The position numbers were made by a program, and so were the translations under genes. This document shows, in pieces, positions 48,429 through 58,155 of a DNA stretch of 64,000 nucleotides. A model generated the notes under the pieces. It did no database searches. It was given only the letters and a program-made list of their open reading frames with translations, and was not told the origin of the DNA. The stretch is taken from positions 62,001 to 126,000 of the forward strand of contig NZ_BJKL01000007.1 of the NCBI RefSeq assembly GCF_006538345.1, given 5' to 3'. This DNA comes from Alteromonas sp. KUL49 (lineage in GTDB: Bacteria > Pseudomonadota > Gammaproteobacteria > Enterobacterales > Alteromonadaceae). Position 1 is the stretch's first letter, and the number at the start of each line of letters is the position of its first letter.

Positions 48429-49250
48429 ATGTCTAACGGACAAACCTGGGTCGTAGGAGATATACAAGGCTGTTACGACGGACTTTGCCGTTTACTCGAC
48501 AAAATCAAGTTTGAACCTCACAAAGACCAGTTAGTGGCTGTGGGTGATTTAGTAGCGAGAGGAGAGGACTCTCTCGCCACGCTTCGCTTACTAAAAAGTC
48601 TGGGCAATAGCTTTACCACGGTGTTGGGCAACCACGATTTACACCTATTAGCCGTTGTTCACCACATTAAAAAAGTGAAAAAGTCAGATAATTTATCCAA
48701 TTTGCTAAAAGCCAGTGACTTGCCAGAGCTTGTGAATTGGATGAGAAGCTTTGGTCTGGCGAAAGCTATTTCTGATAATCATACGATTGTTCACGCTGGA
48801 CTATATCCACATTGGTCGGTATCTGAACTACTTCGCTACAGCAAAGAAGTCAGTGCCGCTTTACAAGCAGATGACTACCCCATGCTACTCGAACAAATGT
48901 ATGGTAACGGACCAGCGCAATGGGATGAGAGCTTGAGTGGAATAGACAGGTTACGGTTTATTATCAACGCCTGTACACGAATGCGATTTTTGAATCCACA
49001 AGGTCAGCTAGATTTTGAGGTCAAAACTCATCCAGACAGCGCTCCACCTAATTTTACCCCCTGGTTTAACGTAAAAAATAGCAAACTTACCAAAGACCAA
49101 AAGATACTTTTTGGGCATTGGGCGGCATTGCGTGGCGAGACTGGAAAAAAGCAGTTTTGTGGTTTAGACACCGGATATGTATGGGGACAAAACTTATCTG
49201 CTATCAATTTATCCTCTGAAAAAATTACGTCCGTATTTTTTTCATCCTAA
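48429..49250 (+). CDS. apaH: Diadenosine tetraphosphatase ApaH
   Basis: 273 residues, a calcineurin-like phosphoesterase. Metal-binding motifs WVVGDIQGCYDGL, VGDLVARGEDS and LGNHDLHLL are intact. It splits Ap4A symmetrically to two ADP and also decaps Np4-capped RNAs in E. coli. Last gene of the lptD run. Confidence 0.96.
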   Translation: MSNGQTWVVGDIQGCYDGLCRLLDKIKFEPHKDQLVAVGDLVARGEDSLATLRLLKSLGNSFTTVLGNHDLHLLAVVHHIKKVKKSDNLSNLLKASDLPELVNWMRSFGLAKAISDNHTIVHAGLYPHWSVSELLRYSKEVSAALQADDYPMLLEQMYGNGPAQWDESLSGIDRLRFIINACTRMRFLNPQGQLDFEVKTHPDSAPPNFTPWFNVKNSKLTKDQKILFGHWAALRGETGKKQFCGLDTGYVWGQNLSAINLSSEKITSVFFSS

Positions 49251-49348
49251 TTCCAGAATGTTTTTTACTTATTTTTAACAATTATTGGCACTAAGTTGTT
49301 TAGCTAAGCTACTATTTTAAAAAGAGTCTTATATTTTCGATAATTACC

Positions 49349-49375
49349 TTAAGACAGTTACCCTTTAGCCGATAC
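49349..49375 (+). promoter_or_regulatory. Possible sigma-28 (FliA) promoter of the chemoreceptor gene
   Basis: TTAA (49349-49352), 15 bases, then GCCGATAC (49368-49375) closely resembles the flagellar consensus TAAA-N15-GCCGATAA. It lies 134 bases before the chemoreceptor start. Such genes are commonly in the FliA regulon. Confidence 0.5.
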
Positions 49376-49509
49376 CAATACAGACCCACTAGTTTTGAAG
49401 TTTACAAACTGGTTGAATGTGATTTTTACCTAAAAGTTAGGTAGGATGATGAATTAATAACAGTTGTATCGTTATATAAAAAGAATAATACGCAAATCCA
49501 GGAGTTCCG

Positions 49510-51534
49510 ATGAAGATCAATGTTGCAACGCGTATAATCGGTGGATTCATTACAATTTGCTTTTTGCTAGTTGTAATAAGTGCTGTGTCTCTGTTCAATT
49601 TGAATTCAGTGGGCTCGGCGACAGAGGAAGTGAACAATGTCGCATTACCAGCAGTTGCAGGTAGTAATGCGCTTAAAGCCAATTTTCTCAATATGGGCAG
49701 ACTCACCTTTGAAGCCTATATAGAAGACGATCTCGACGGTCTCCAAACCAAACGCAACAGCTTCAATCAAAGTCGTGATATGTTCGACGCTGAATATAAG
49801 AAACTGGCACAGGCGGTGGCTGACGAACCAGAGCTTAAACAAACGCTCAATCGCGTTCGAACGTCCTACGAGTCATATTTGGCAAATGTGGAACGCATGT
49901 ACTCCAATCACCAACAGTACATGGATATCCGCAATGCTATCGACGATCAGTTAATGACCGCAGAAGACAGCGCCGACGACGCATCGACTTATTTATTGGA
50001 TTTCTCCGATATGGATGAAGTGCAGTCTAATAGTAGCTTATCCGATGCCGCTGATATTGGTGGTGACTTAGAAACTGCCCTACTTTCCTTACTTACCGTT
50101 GCTTACGAATATGTGGATACCGACACCCTCGTCCGCGCTCAAACTATTGGTAATGAAGTATCTTTAGTGGTTTCAAAAGTCGATTCGTTGTTGCAAGATA
50201 TGCTAAACACCGCGAACGGACAGGATGACTCTGGCACACTTTCCGATATTAGCGACCTAGTGGCAGATGGCCTTGATGCAATTACATCAAGCAATGGTGT
50301 GGTTCAACTGCATGTGAATCGACTTGAACGTCGTAATGATGCACAACAAGCATTGACCGCGTCCGACAGCAACATTGCGCAAGCAATCATCGAGCTTGAA
50401 CAGTTATTAAAACTAGCCGACCAGAAAGCAAAAACTGTCGAGAGCAGCGTAAATTCTGCAGTAGCTTCAGGAAATACCGTGGTTATTTTGGTCGTTATCG
50501 TTTCGATTGTCATCGCGATAGGTATTGGTTATGTCACAGTACTAGCGATCACCCGTCCACTTAACCGTGTTAACGAGCTATTGAACGTCGCCTCATCTGG
50601 TGACCTTACGCGTACCCTCGATGACAGTGCAGAAGATGAATTTGGTTTATTAGCGAGAAACTGTAATACCCTCATCGGCAACCTAAAAGCGCTTATCACT
50701 GGTATTAATGAGCGTGCCGAACAGCTTGCGGCAGCAGCAGAAGAAACCTCAGCAGTCACTTCTGAAACAACACATTCGATTCAAGACCAGAAGTCGCAGA
50801 TCGCGCAAGTGGCAACAGCGACCACTGAAATGCATTCCACCTCCCAATTGGTTATGCAAAATGCGGAAGACACGCTGAGTCAGATTCGTCATGCCGACGC
50901 TGAAGCGAAAAACGTAAGAAAGATTTCTACTGACAACAAGAATACTATCGAGGTGCTAGCTCGCGATGTTGAAGACGCAGCAGAAGTTATCAATAAGCTG
51001 CATCAAGACAGCGCTAGTATTGGCGGTATTCTAGACGTTATTCGTGGCGTAGCAGATCAAACTAACCTACTCGCTCTTAACGCTGCTATCGAAGCGGCAC
51101 GTGCAGGTGAACAAGGTCGAGGCTTTGCGGTAGTTGCTGACGAAGTAAGAACGCTAGCCAGCCGAACTCAAGAGTCTACACAAGAAATCAACGCCATGAT
51201 TGAAGTGTTACAAGCCGGTGCAGAGCGCGCCGTATCAGTAATGAATCAAGGTAAAGAGCAAACTGCTATTTGTGTATCTCAAACTGAGAAGGCAACACAA
51301 GCGCTAGATATGATTTCTGACGCGGTACACAATGCTCATGATGTCAGTACGCAAATAGAACAGTCTGCACGTGAACAGAATACCGTATCTCAAGAAATCA
51401 GTGAAAAGCTCGAGACTATCGTAGGCATTGCAGAAGAGACAACGTCTGGTGCACAACAAACGTCAGACTCTAGTCAAGAAGTTGCTCGATTGGCTGATGA
51501 GCTTCAACAGTCGATTCGCAAGTTTAAGGTATAA
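49510..51534 (+). CDS. Methyl-accepting chemotaxis protein
   Basis: 674 residues from ATG 49510 (GGAG upstream). Membrane helix 1 about 11-31, a large helical periplasmic domain (about 35-315), membrane helix 2 about 317-342, a HAMP domain (about 343-396, [20 protein letters not shown]) and a cytoplasmic signalling domain with the hairpin tip [20 protein letters not shown] and [15 protein letters not shown]. It signals through CheA/CheW to the flagellar motor. The long helical sensor suggests a helical bimodular type ligand domain; the ligand is unknown. No C-terminal CheR-binding pentapeptide is seen. Confidence 0.95.
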   Translation: MKINVATRIIGGFITICFLLVVISAVSLFNLNSVGSATEEVNNVALPAVAGSNALKANFLNMGRLTFEAYIEDDLDGLQTKRNSFNQSRDMFDAEYKKLAQAVADEPELKQTLNRVRTSYESYLANVERMYSNHQQYMDIRNAIDDQLMTAEDSADDASTYLLDFSDMDEVQSNSSLSDAADIGGDLETALLSLLTVAYEYVDTDTLVRAQTIGNEVSLVVSKVDSLLQDMLNTANGQDDSGTLSDISDLVADGLDAITSSNGVVQLHVNRLERRNDAQQALTASDSNIAQAIIELEQLLKLADQKAKTVESSVNSAVASGNTVVILVVIVSIVIAIGIGYVTVLAITRPLNRVNELLNVASSGDLTRTLDDSAEDEFGLLARNCNTLIGNLKALITGINERAEQLAAAAEETSAVTSETTHSIQDQKSQIAQVATATTEMHSTSQLVMQNAEDTLSQIRHADAEAKNVRKISTDNKNTIEVLARDVEDAAEVINKLHQDSASIGGILDVIRGVADQTNLLALNAAIEAARAGEQGRGFAVVADEVRTLASRTQESTQEINAMIEVLQAGAERAVSVMNQGKEQTAICVSQTEKATQALDMISDAVHNAHDVSTQIEQSAREQNTVSQEISEKLETIVGIAEETTSGAQQTSDSSQEVARLADELQQSIRKFKV

Positions 51535-51581
51535 GGCGACGAACAAAGCGCGACATTAACTCGTCCTCAGAAATAAATTAA

Positions 51582-51612
51582 AAAATGCGGCCCAAAGCCG
51601 CATTTTTTTTGC
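51582..51612. terminator. Bidirectional terminator between the chemoreceptor and protease genes
   Basis: AAAATGCGGC (51582-51591) and GCCGCATTTT (51597-51606) form a perfect stem with flanking A and T runs. Confidence 0.92.
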
Positions 51613-51624
51613 GCTAAAAGCTTT

Positions 51625-52467
51625 CTACAAAACACTGCTCGAATTTATCACTTTATCTATCCAGCCTCGTACTCTGGCTACATTCACATAGTACTCTTTC
51701 CATCCATATTTACCTTCACGGCTGTGCCACTCACGTTGAGGGTAATCTCCCGCAGAACTTATTCCTACAATAAACAAAGCGCCTTGATGCTCAACAAGTG
51801 CTGGACTACCACTATCTCCAGGACCATTAATCCCCTCTAGAGGTAACGCATTCGCAGTGGTGGGGTCGTCAAAAGTAAAGACTAGGTAGTTTCCGTCAAG
51901 TGCATCAATTTGATTATGAGCAAGTCTGAATTGTCTGTCATTGACGCGATCTTTACGTGATACTCCATCGATGCCGTTTCCAAAGTCGCCCCACCCTAGC
52001 ACTTCAATGTGTTGTTTAACTTGGATGTTGAACGACGCCAAGCTCATTGGCCTAATCTGTTCTAGCGGCTTATCCAACTCAATAAGCGCAACATCAAGTG
52101 ATGGGTCTTGGAGGTTTTCTTCTAGCCCTACGATATTGTCATTGTCATCTCTAATAGCTTTGATAACACCATAACCGTCATGCACATGAATAGATGCCAC
52201 ATTAGCATCGTGACCAGCAATGGTTACAGGAGAACCGGGCTCTATAAGAATCGTGCAGTGTGCTGCAGTAATTGCCCACTGATGACTTATCATAGTGCCT
52301 ACGCAGTTCTTTTCCCTGCCATTATCTTTTATAGGGAAAATAGCAGGGAACTCAGTTTCGTCTTTAACATATTTTTGATCATCAACGTCATGTCTAATGA
52401 TTATTGCGTTTGCTTGTAAACTCACAATAGTCAGTAGGCAGTTTAATAACAGTGTCTTTCTAAACAT
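51625..52467 (-). CDS. Secreted trypsin-like serine protease (S1 family)
   Basis: 280 residues with a signal peptide (about 1-21, SLQANA). The catalytic triad is complete: His70 in ITAAHC, Asp125 in SLDVALIEL and Ser219 in GPGDSGSPALV. Only one cysteine near the active His pairs with Cys55, fewer disulfides than animal trypsins. The usual specificity Asp six residues before the Ser is not evident (INGPGDSG), so cleavage preference is uncertain. Single gene with its own terminator side. Bacterial members are often exported effectors or nutrient proteases; no partner gene is adjacent. Confidence 0.88.
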   Translation of the reverse strand: MFRKTLLLNCLLTIVSLQANAIIIRHDVDDQKYVKDETEFPAIFPIKDNGREKNCVGTMISHQWAITAAHCTILIEPGSPVTIAGHDANVASIHVHDGYGVIKAIRDDNDNIVGLEENLQDPSLDVALIELDKPLEQIRPMSLASFNIQVKQHIEVLGWGDFGNGIDGVSRKDRVNDRQFRLAHNQIDALDGNYLVFTFDDPTTANALPLEGINGPGDSGSPALVEHQGALFIVGISSAGDYPQREWHSREGKYGWKEYYVNVARVRGWIDKVINSSSVL

Positions 52468-52797
52468 AGCGTTATTCCTTTGCTTGGTAATTTAGAAGCA
52501 CACTGCAGTATCGATACCAAGCCTCAAAGCACTGATATTATTGACATTTCATTCTTTAGCGCCATTTTGAATTGAATATACGTTTCATTTTCGGGATAGA
52601 GTTTTCGATATTGAGAATAGATTAGATAGATAAGCTAAACCGAGAGAGCACTATTTCGCCAGTAACCAATTATTCGAGGTACGCAGCGGCCTACTCTACG
52701 AATGGGGGAGCTACTAAAAATAAAAAGCCCTGTTAACACAGGGCTTTTTATTTACCTAGAGTACCAAACATCGTTTGGCGTCTTTGATTGCGACACA
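52468..52797. other. Intergenic region protease / lysC
   Basis: 330 bases without a gene. The left part should hold the protease promoter; the right part contains the lysC terminator (52722-52751). Nothing else recognised. Confidence 0.6.
52722..52751 (-). terminator. Terminator of lysC
   Basis: AAAAAGCCCTGT (52722-52733) and ACAGGGCTTTTT (52738-52749) form a perfect 12-base stem with a loop of four. Confidence 0.93.
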
Positions 52798-54147
52798 CTA
52801 TTCAAATAAGGCGCAGTGAAGGTCTTTAACCACGCCGTTACTGTCATCCTCGTTAACGAGAAAAGAGAGGTTGTGAGGGTTTGCACCGAAACAAATCATA
52901 CGCAAGTCAAAATCGGCAACAGCAGCAAATATCTTACTTGAGACACCAGTCGCCTTCTGCATGTTATTCCCAACTACCGTCACCAGATCATAACCACGTT
53001 CAACTTTAACATCACAAATGGTCTCAAGTTCAGCAATGGTTTCATTGTTGAGCCGCTGAGCTACTGAATTCGCAGGGTTATCAAGTGTAAAACTCACTGA
53101 AATTTCTGAGGTTGTGACCAAATCTACACTCAAATTATGTTTTGCGATAATCCCAAATACCTGTTGTAGGAACCCCTGAGCGTACATCATCTTAGGTGTT
53201 TTTACCGTTACCATGACCTGTTCTTTACGTCTGGTAATTGCACGGTACGGCGGTTCATCATCACAGTCTCGCTTGATCCAAGTTCCGCCTTTTTCGGGCT
53301 CTTTACTCGAACCAACAAATACTCGAATATTTTTACGTAGCGCCGGTTCCATAGTAGCAGGGTGAAGCACCTTCGCGCCAAACGTTGCCATTTCGGCGGC
53401 CTCTTCGAAGCTTAGCTCTGGTAGCGGACGCGCTGCTGGGGTAATGCGCGGATCCGTAGTGTAGACCCCAATAACATCCGTCCAGATTTCACAAGTTTGC
53501 GCATCTAACGCCTCTGCCAGCAATGCTGCGGTAAAGTCTGACCCACCTCGGCCGAGAGTCGTTGTACGACCTTCTTCATCCGCACCTACGAACCCCTGCG
53601 TTACCACAACGGCGTGCGCTATTTCTGGTTTGAGTAGTTGTGTTGCTAACGCTTCAATCTTATCAAGCTGTGGCGTAGCCGCTCCGAACTCACTATTCGT
53701 ACGAAGCACCTTACGAACATCGAAGTTCATCGCATTGGTATTCATTTCACCGAGCACTGCACTGAACAGTAACGATGACATACGTTCGCCCATTGAAAGC
53801 AATTGGTCCTTTAAATCACTCCTATGAAGTACTTCTTCATGGAAGGCGAGCTCTCTGACTTCATCGAGCAAACTATTTAGTTTTGGCTCAACTGAAGACT
53901 TATCTTTTAACTCGTTGAGTATCGACAATTCAATATCGACAATGGCTTGGTAGGTTGACTCAATTTCTTGTTGCGTCAATGGTGTGTGAGCCAGGCTCAC
54001 CAAATGATTTGTCACCCCTGCAGAGGCGCTGACAACAACGATTCGCGTAGTTTCGCTGCTACTTACAATACGTGCACAATTTTGCATTGCACCGTAATTA
54101 GCAACACTGGTACCGCCGAATTTGGCGATAGATAAAGCATTTGACAC
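52798..54147 (-). CDS. lysC: Aspartokinase III (lysine-sensitive type)
   Basis: 449 residues, monofunctional. KFGGTSVANYGAM at the start, the kinase core with TTLGRGGSDFTAALLAEAL, and two C-terminal ACT domains (about 300-445). Length and sequence fit E. coli LysC rather than the fused ThrA/MetL enzymes. It phosphorylates aspartate at the entry to Lys, Thr, Met and cell-wall DAP synthesis. The gap to the upstream DUF192 gene is only about 75 bases, so no lysine riboswitch fits directly before it. Confidence 0.95.
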   Translation of the reverse strand: MSNALSIAKFGGTSVANYGAMQNCARIVSSSETTRIVVVSASAGVTNHLVSLAHTPLTQQEIESTYQAIVDIELSILNELKDKSSVEPKLNSLLDEVRELAFHEEVLHRSDLKDQLLSMGERMSSLLFSAVLGEMNTNAMNFDVRKVLRTNSEFGAATPQLDKIEALATQLLKPEIAHAVVVTQGFVGADEEGRTTTLGRGGSDFTAALLAEALDAQTCEIWTDVIGVYTTDPRITPAARPLPELSFEEAAEMATFGAKVLHPATMEPALRKNIRVFVGSSKEPEKGGTWIKRDCDDEPPYRAITRRKEQVMVTVKTPKMMYAQGFLQQVFGIIAKHNLSVDLVTTSEISVSFTLDNPANSVAQRLNNETIAELETICDVKVERGYDLVTVVGNNMQKATGVSSKIFAAVADFDLRMICFGANPHNLSFLVNEDDSNGVVKDLHCALFE

Positions 54148-54222
54148 TGTGTAACTCCTGCAATGAACGGTTACGTGCTAGCCCCTATTTAATGCTGAGC
54201 ACAGCTACCGATCACCACCAAC

Positions 54223-54657
54223 TCATTTAACGTTAATTTGGTCGCCTACACTGACCTTGTGCTCAGCGAACCACCCTTGATTCATTTCCAACGCGTACAG
54301 TACCTTTTTCGACGAGCCCACGCTTGATAGGTCATGGGGGGTCAAAGGTTTTATATCTGTAATTACGCCATTTCTGTCGATAAATGCTACATCCAGAGGG
54401 ATATTGGTATTTTTCATCCACATGCCAGCAAATTTTTCTTGGTCAAACTTGAAAAACATCCCGCAGTCGCTGCAAAGTTCAGTACGAAACATGAGTCCTT
54501 GCCCACGCTGCTCATAACTTTGCGCATACTCTACCGTGTATTCTTGCTCAGCAATTTCTAACGTTATCTGGTCGAACTCCACACTACCTAGTGGGTTCGC
54601 ACAGGCGAACGTAACAATAGATAACAACATCACTGCGATGAAACTTAACTTAGCCAT
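54223..54657 (-). CDS. DUF192 family exported protein
   Basis: 144 residues with a signal peptide (about 1-20, ending FACANP; the cysteine there might be a lipobox-like site). The DUF192 core reads RGQGLMFRTEL, GMFFKFDQEKFAGMWMKNTN, IPLDVAFIDRNGVI and LEMNQGWFAEH. Function of the family is not established; it forms a small beta-barrel in the periplasm or outside. It precedes lysC on the same strand, possibly in one transcript. Confidence 0.88.
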   Translation of the reverse strand: MAKLSFIAVMLLSIVTFACANPLGSVEFDQITLEIAEQEYTVEYAQSYEQRGQGLMFRTELCSDCGMFFKFDQEKFAGMWMKNTNIPLDVAFIDRNGVITDIKPLTPHDLSSVGSSKKVLYALEMNQGWFAEHKVSVGDQINVK

Positions 54658-54782
54658 TCGACTGTCCTTTTTCGTTTTGTGATTTCGCTTTGGTGAAAAA
54701 GCGGCTGTGTAGTTTATACGCGAACTTAGTGAATATTCAACGCCGTATTTCGCATAAAAATTTAACTAGAGCGTATAAAGAA

Positions 54783-54810
54783 AAAAGCCCCAAACACTGT
54801 CGGGGCTTTT
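54783..54810 (-). terminator. Terminator of acnB
   Basis: AAAAGCCCC (54783-54791) pairs with GGGGCTTTT (54802-54810) around a ten-base loop, with T bases following on the minus strand. Confidence 0.88.
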
Positions 54811-54835
54811 CACAACAAATGTTAAAAGCTAACGT

Positions 54836-57652
54836 TTAGCTAACCGTCTTCACAGCCACATCAGGTGTAAACTTAGGTGCAACACTTAAGTCTTCAGACG
54901 GTGGGGCAAACTTAGTTAAGTCAATGCCTTCGACCGCAGCTTTATACTCTTCCATAGTTGGGAAGCGACCTAGTACCGTTGAAAGTACTACAAGTGGTGT
55001 AGAACCAAGTAGCGATTCACCTTTCTTCTCTTCAGAATCGGCAACAACACGGCCTTGGAACAAGCGAGTAGAGGTAGCAATAACTGTATCACCTGGCTCA
55101 GCCTTTTCTTGGTTACCCATACAAAGGTTACATCCAGGACGCTCTAGGTAAAGAATATTGTCGTACTTAGTACGTGCAGCTTCTTTTGGCTTGTCATCGT
55201 CGAATTGGAAGCCTGCGTATTTAGCCAATACTTCCCAATCGCCTTCGGCCTTCAGCTCATCAACAATGTTGTACGTTGGTGGAGCAACAACCAGTGGCGC
55301 TTTAAATTCAACACTACCGTTGAGCTTTTCAAGGTTACGCAGCATTTGCGCGATGATTTGCATGTCACCTTTGTGAACCATACAAGACCCAACAAAACCT
55401 AAGTCTACTGGCTTACCGTCATAGTAAGATACTGGACGGATAACGTCGTGAGTGTAGCGCTTAGAAACGTCTTCGTTATTTACGTCTGGGTCAGCGATCA
55501 TTGGTTCTTGGATTTGGTCAAGATCAACCACAAGCTCTGCGTAGTATTTCGCATTGTCGTCTGGTGCAAGTGCTGGAACTTCACCTGACTTGATTTCAGC
55601 AATACGTTTGTCAGCAAGCGCAATTAGGCCTTGAAGCATGCTTGCTTCGTTGTCCATGCCCTTGTCGATCATGATTTGAATACGGCTCTTAGCAAGCTCA
55701 AGTGACGCAATCATAGTCTCGTCATTAGAGATACAGATTGACGCTTTTGCTTTCATTTCTGCTGACCAGTCAGTGAAGGTAAACGCTTGGTCAGCGAGAA
55801 GGGTACCGATTTGAACTTCGATAACACGACCTTGGAATACGTTCTCACCAGCAAATTGCTTAAGCATTTGTGCTTGCGTAGCGTGAACAACATCACGGAA
55901 GTCCATGTGCTCTTTCATGCTGCCTTTAAAGGTCACTTTTACAGACTCAGGAATAGGCATTGCTGCTTCACCTGTTGCTAGCGCAAGTGCTACCGTACCC
56001 GAGTCGGCACCAAAGGCTACACCTTTAGACATACGCGTGTGAGAGTCACCACCAATGATGATCGCACGGTCATCAATAGTAATGTCATTTAACACTTTGT
56101 GAATAACGTCGGTCATTGAGTGGTAAACACCCTTAGGATCACGTGCTGTGATTACACCGAAGTTGTTCATGAATGACATAAGCTTAGGAATGTTCGCTTG
56201 CGCTTTTTTGTCCCATACCGATGCAGTGTGACAACCAGACTGGTATGCACCATCAACGATTGTTGAAATCGTTGATGCCGCCATTGCTTCAAGTTCCTGA
56301 CAGGTCATTGGGCCTGTAGTGTCCTGAGAACCTACAATGTTTACCTTAACGCGAACGTCTGAACCTGTGTGTAGAGGTGAATCAGAAGACACACCTACGG
56401 CATTGCGGTTAAAGATTTTTTCAACCGCAGTAAGGCCTTGACCTTCAATTGAAATCTCTTTTGACGGTGCATAAACCTGCGCCGCTTCTACGCCTAGTGT
56501 TTCAGCGGCAAATGTTTGAAGTTTCTTACCGAAAACAACCGCATAAGAACCACCCGCTTTCATGAATTCAACTTTTTGCGGCGTGAAGGCATCAGATACG
56601 TCAACGAGCTCTTGGTCGCCGTTGTAAAGCTTCTTCGCTTTAGTATCGATAGTGAGTACCGTACCTGTCGCTACAGAATACGCTTCTTCTAGTACTGGAT
56701 CGCCATTTTCGTCGCGAACCACTTCACCGTTTTCGTCAGTTTTCTTAACCCAGTTTTTCAGGTCAAGACCAATACCGCCGGTTACACCTACAGTCGTAAG
56801 GAAGATAGGTGCAATACCGTTAGTACCTGCAACCACTGGTGCAATGTTGATGAATGGAACGTAAGGGCTTGCTTGTTTACCCGCCCAAAGTGCTACGTTG
56901 TTAACACCAGACATACGTGAAGAACCAACACCCATGGTACCTTTTTCAGCGATAAGCATCACTTTCGCATCTGGGTGCTTTTTACCTAGTTCAACAATTT
57001 CTTGTTGTGCTTCTGGCGTAATCATGCACTGGCCGTGAAGCTCACGGTCGGCGCGAGAGTGCGCTTGGTTACCCGGAGATAGTAAATCAGTTGATATATC
57101 ACCTTCAGCGGCAATGTAAGTAACAACGTCGATTTTCTCTTCGATGTCAGGTAGCTTGGTAAAGAACTCCGCTTTTGCATAGCTCTCAAGAATATCCGTA
57201 CAGATTGGGCATCCTTTCTTGTAAGCGGCTTCGAGGCGTGCAGTATCTGCGTCGTATAAAAATACCTGTGTTTTAAGTACTTCAGCTGCCTGCTTAGCGG
57301 TATCAACATCGCTACCGTCGATCACTAGATCAAGTAGTACTTCAATAGATGGGCCGCCTTTCATGTGAGAAAGCAATTCAAAAGCAAACTCAGGAGTAAT
57401 CTCTGCTACCGTTTCTTCACCTAGGATGATTTGCTTTAGGAACTGCGCTTTTACGCCCGCTGCGCTTGTCGTCCCTGGAAGGGTATTGTAAATGAAGAAA
57501 TTAAGTGAATCTTCTCTGTGCTCGTTGCCTGTGTCTTTGATCTGAGCAATGATTTCTGACAAAAGGTCAGCGCTGTCGATTGGCTTTGGATGTAAACCAA
57601 GATCCTTCTTACGGGTCTCGATTTCTGCCATGTAATCTGAATACAAACTCAT
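54836..57652 (-). CDS. acnB: Bifunctional aconitate hydratase 2 / 2-methylisocitrate dehydratase AcnB
   Basis: The ATG at 57652 (MSLYSDYMAEIETRKK) with GAGAG upstream is preferred to 57682, giving 938 residues, about 70 longer than E. coli AcnB. HEAT-like N-terminal domain (about 1-160), swivel domain, then the core with SQDTTGPMTCQELEAMA, GGDSHTRMSKG and the 4Fe-4S cysteines in FVGSCMVHKGD and RPGCNLCMGNQ. It interconverts citrate and isocitrate in the TCA cycle and can also act on methylcitrate-cycle intermediates. The extra length is spread over insertions, including the DENGEVVRDENGDPV segment. Confidence 0.96.
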   Translation of the reverse strand: MSLYSDYMAEIETRKKDLGLHPKPIDSADLLSEIIAQIKDTGNEHREDSLNFFIYNTLPGTTSAAGVKAQFLKQIILGEETVAEITPEFAFELLSHMKGGPSIEVLLDLVIDGSDVDTAKQAAEVLKTQVFLYDADTARLEAAYKKGCPICTDILESYAKAEFFTKLPDIEEKIDVVTYIAAEGDISTDLLSPGNQAHSRADRELHGQCMITPEAQQEIVELGKKHPDAKVMLIAEKGTMGVGSSRMSGVNNVALWAGKQASPYVPFINIAPVVAGTNGIAPIFLTTVGVTGGIGLDLKNWVKKTDENGEVVRDENGDPVLEEAYSVATGTVLTIDTKAKKLYNGDQELVDVSDAFTPQKVEFMKAGGSYAVVFGKKLQTFAAETLGVEAAQVYAPSKEISIEGQGLTAVEKIFNRNAVGVSSDSPLHTGSDVRVKVNIVGSQDTTGPMTCQELEAMAASTISTIVDGAYQSGCHTASVWDKKAQANIPKLMSFMNNFGVITARDPKGVYHSMTDVIHKVLNDITIDDRAIIIGGDSHTRMSKGVAFGADSGTVALALATGEAAMPIPESVKVTFKGSMKEHMDFRDVVHATQAQMLKQFAGENVFQGRVIEVQIGTLLADQAFTFTDWSAEMKAKASICISNDETMIASLELAKSRIQIMIDKGMDNEASMLQGLIALADKRIAEIKSGEVPALAPDDNAKYYAELVVDLDQIQEPMIADPDVNNEDVSKRYTHDVIRPVSYYDGKPVDLGFVGSCMVHKGDMQIIAQMLRNLEKLNGSVEFKAPLVVAPPTYNIVDELKAEGDWEVLAKYAGFQFDDDKPKEAARTKYDNILYLERPGCNLCMGNQEKAEPGDTVIATSTRLFQGRVVADSEEKKGESLLGSTPLVVLSTVLGRFPTMEEYKAAVEGIDLTKFAPPSEDLSVAPKFTPDVAVKTVS

Positions 57653-58155
57653 ATATCTCTCTCGGTCTTGTTTGTTATACACATGAAAAGGTTGGGTTTT
57701 ATATTACCTGATTTTGCCGTCTCAGTTAATCACTATAAATTCAGTGCTTTATTTAACACACGAATATTATCAAAACGATATAAGACCATGGTGTATTGCC
57801 TGATTTTCGTCTTACGTCTAACAGTACAAAAAAACAAAATGAATTTCATAAACTTAAACAAAAAACAGAGGGCTAACAATTGCTTAACTCAGGTGAAATA
57901 CGGTTAGCATAAGCTACGTATTGCCCTTTTCAGGTTATGGTAGGTATTTCCACCAATTATGGTCGTACCAGTTCAAAAAACAGTCTATTTTGAGTATCAC
58001 TGGAGTATAGCGTGTAATCTCGCATTTTTATGCATTTTCAGTTGTAAAATTATTCATCTATAAGCGCTGTTGATAAGTAGGAATAAAGCAACACATATGT
58101 TAATGAAACGTTATTACTGATAGCGTAGTGCCAAGACAAGTTGATGGAATTTTTT
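57653..58155. other. Divergent intergenic region acnB / fadD-like
   Basis: About 500 AT-rich bases between divergent genes. A 79-codon frame at 57668-57907 has no supporting features and is not called. A FadR-like operator lies at 57957-57973. Promoters for both flanking genes are expected here. Confidence 0.6.
57957..57973. promoter_or_regulatory. FadR-like operator upstream of the fadD-like gene
   Basis: TTATGGTCGTACCAGTT matches the palindromic FadR consensus AACTGGTCGGACCAGTT at 13 of 17 positions, with one half complete except for one base. FadR controls fatty-acid degradation genes including fadD in several gammaproteobacterial groups. Occupancy here is inference. Confidence 0.4.

Noticed and set aside
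54658..54835. Lysine riboswitch upstream of the DUF192-lysC pair
   Set aside because: None of the conserved riboswitch motifs could be seen, and the gap before lysC itself is too short.
57668..57907. 79-codon frame in the acnB / fadD-like intergenic region
   Set aside because: AT-rich, low-quality protein with no recognisable feature, and it overlaps the likely promoter region.
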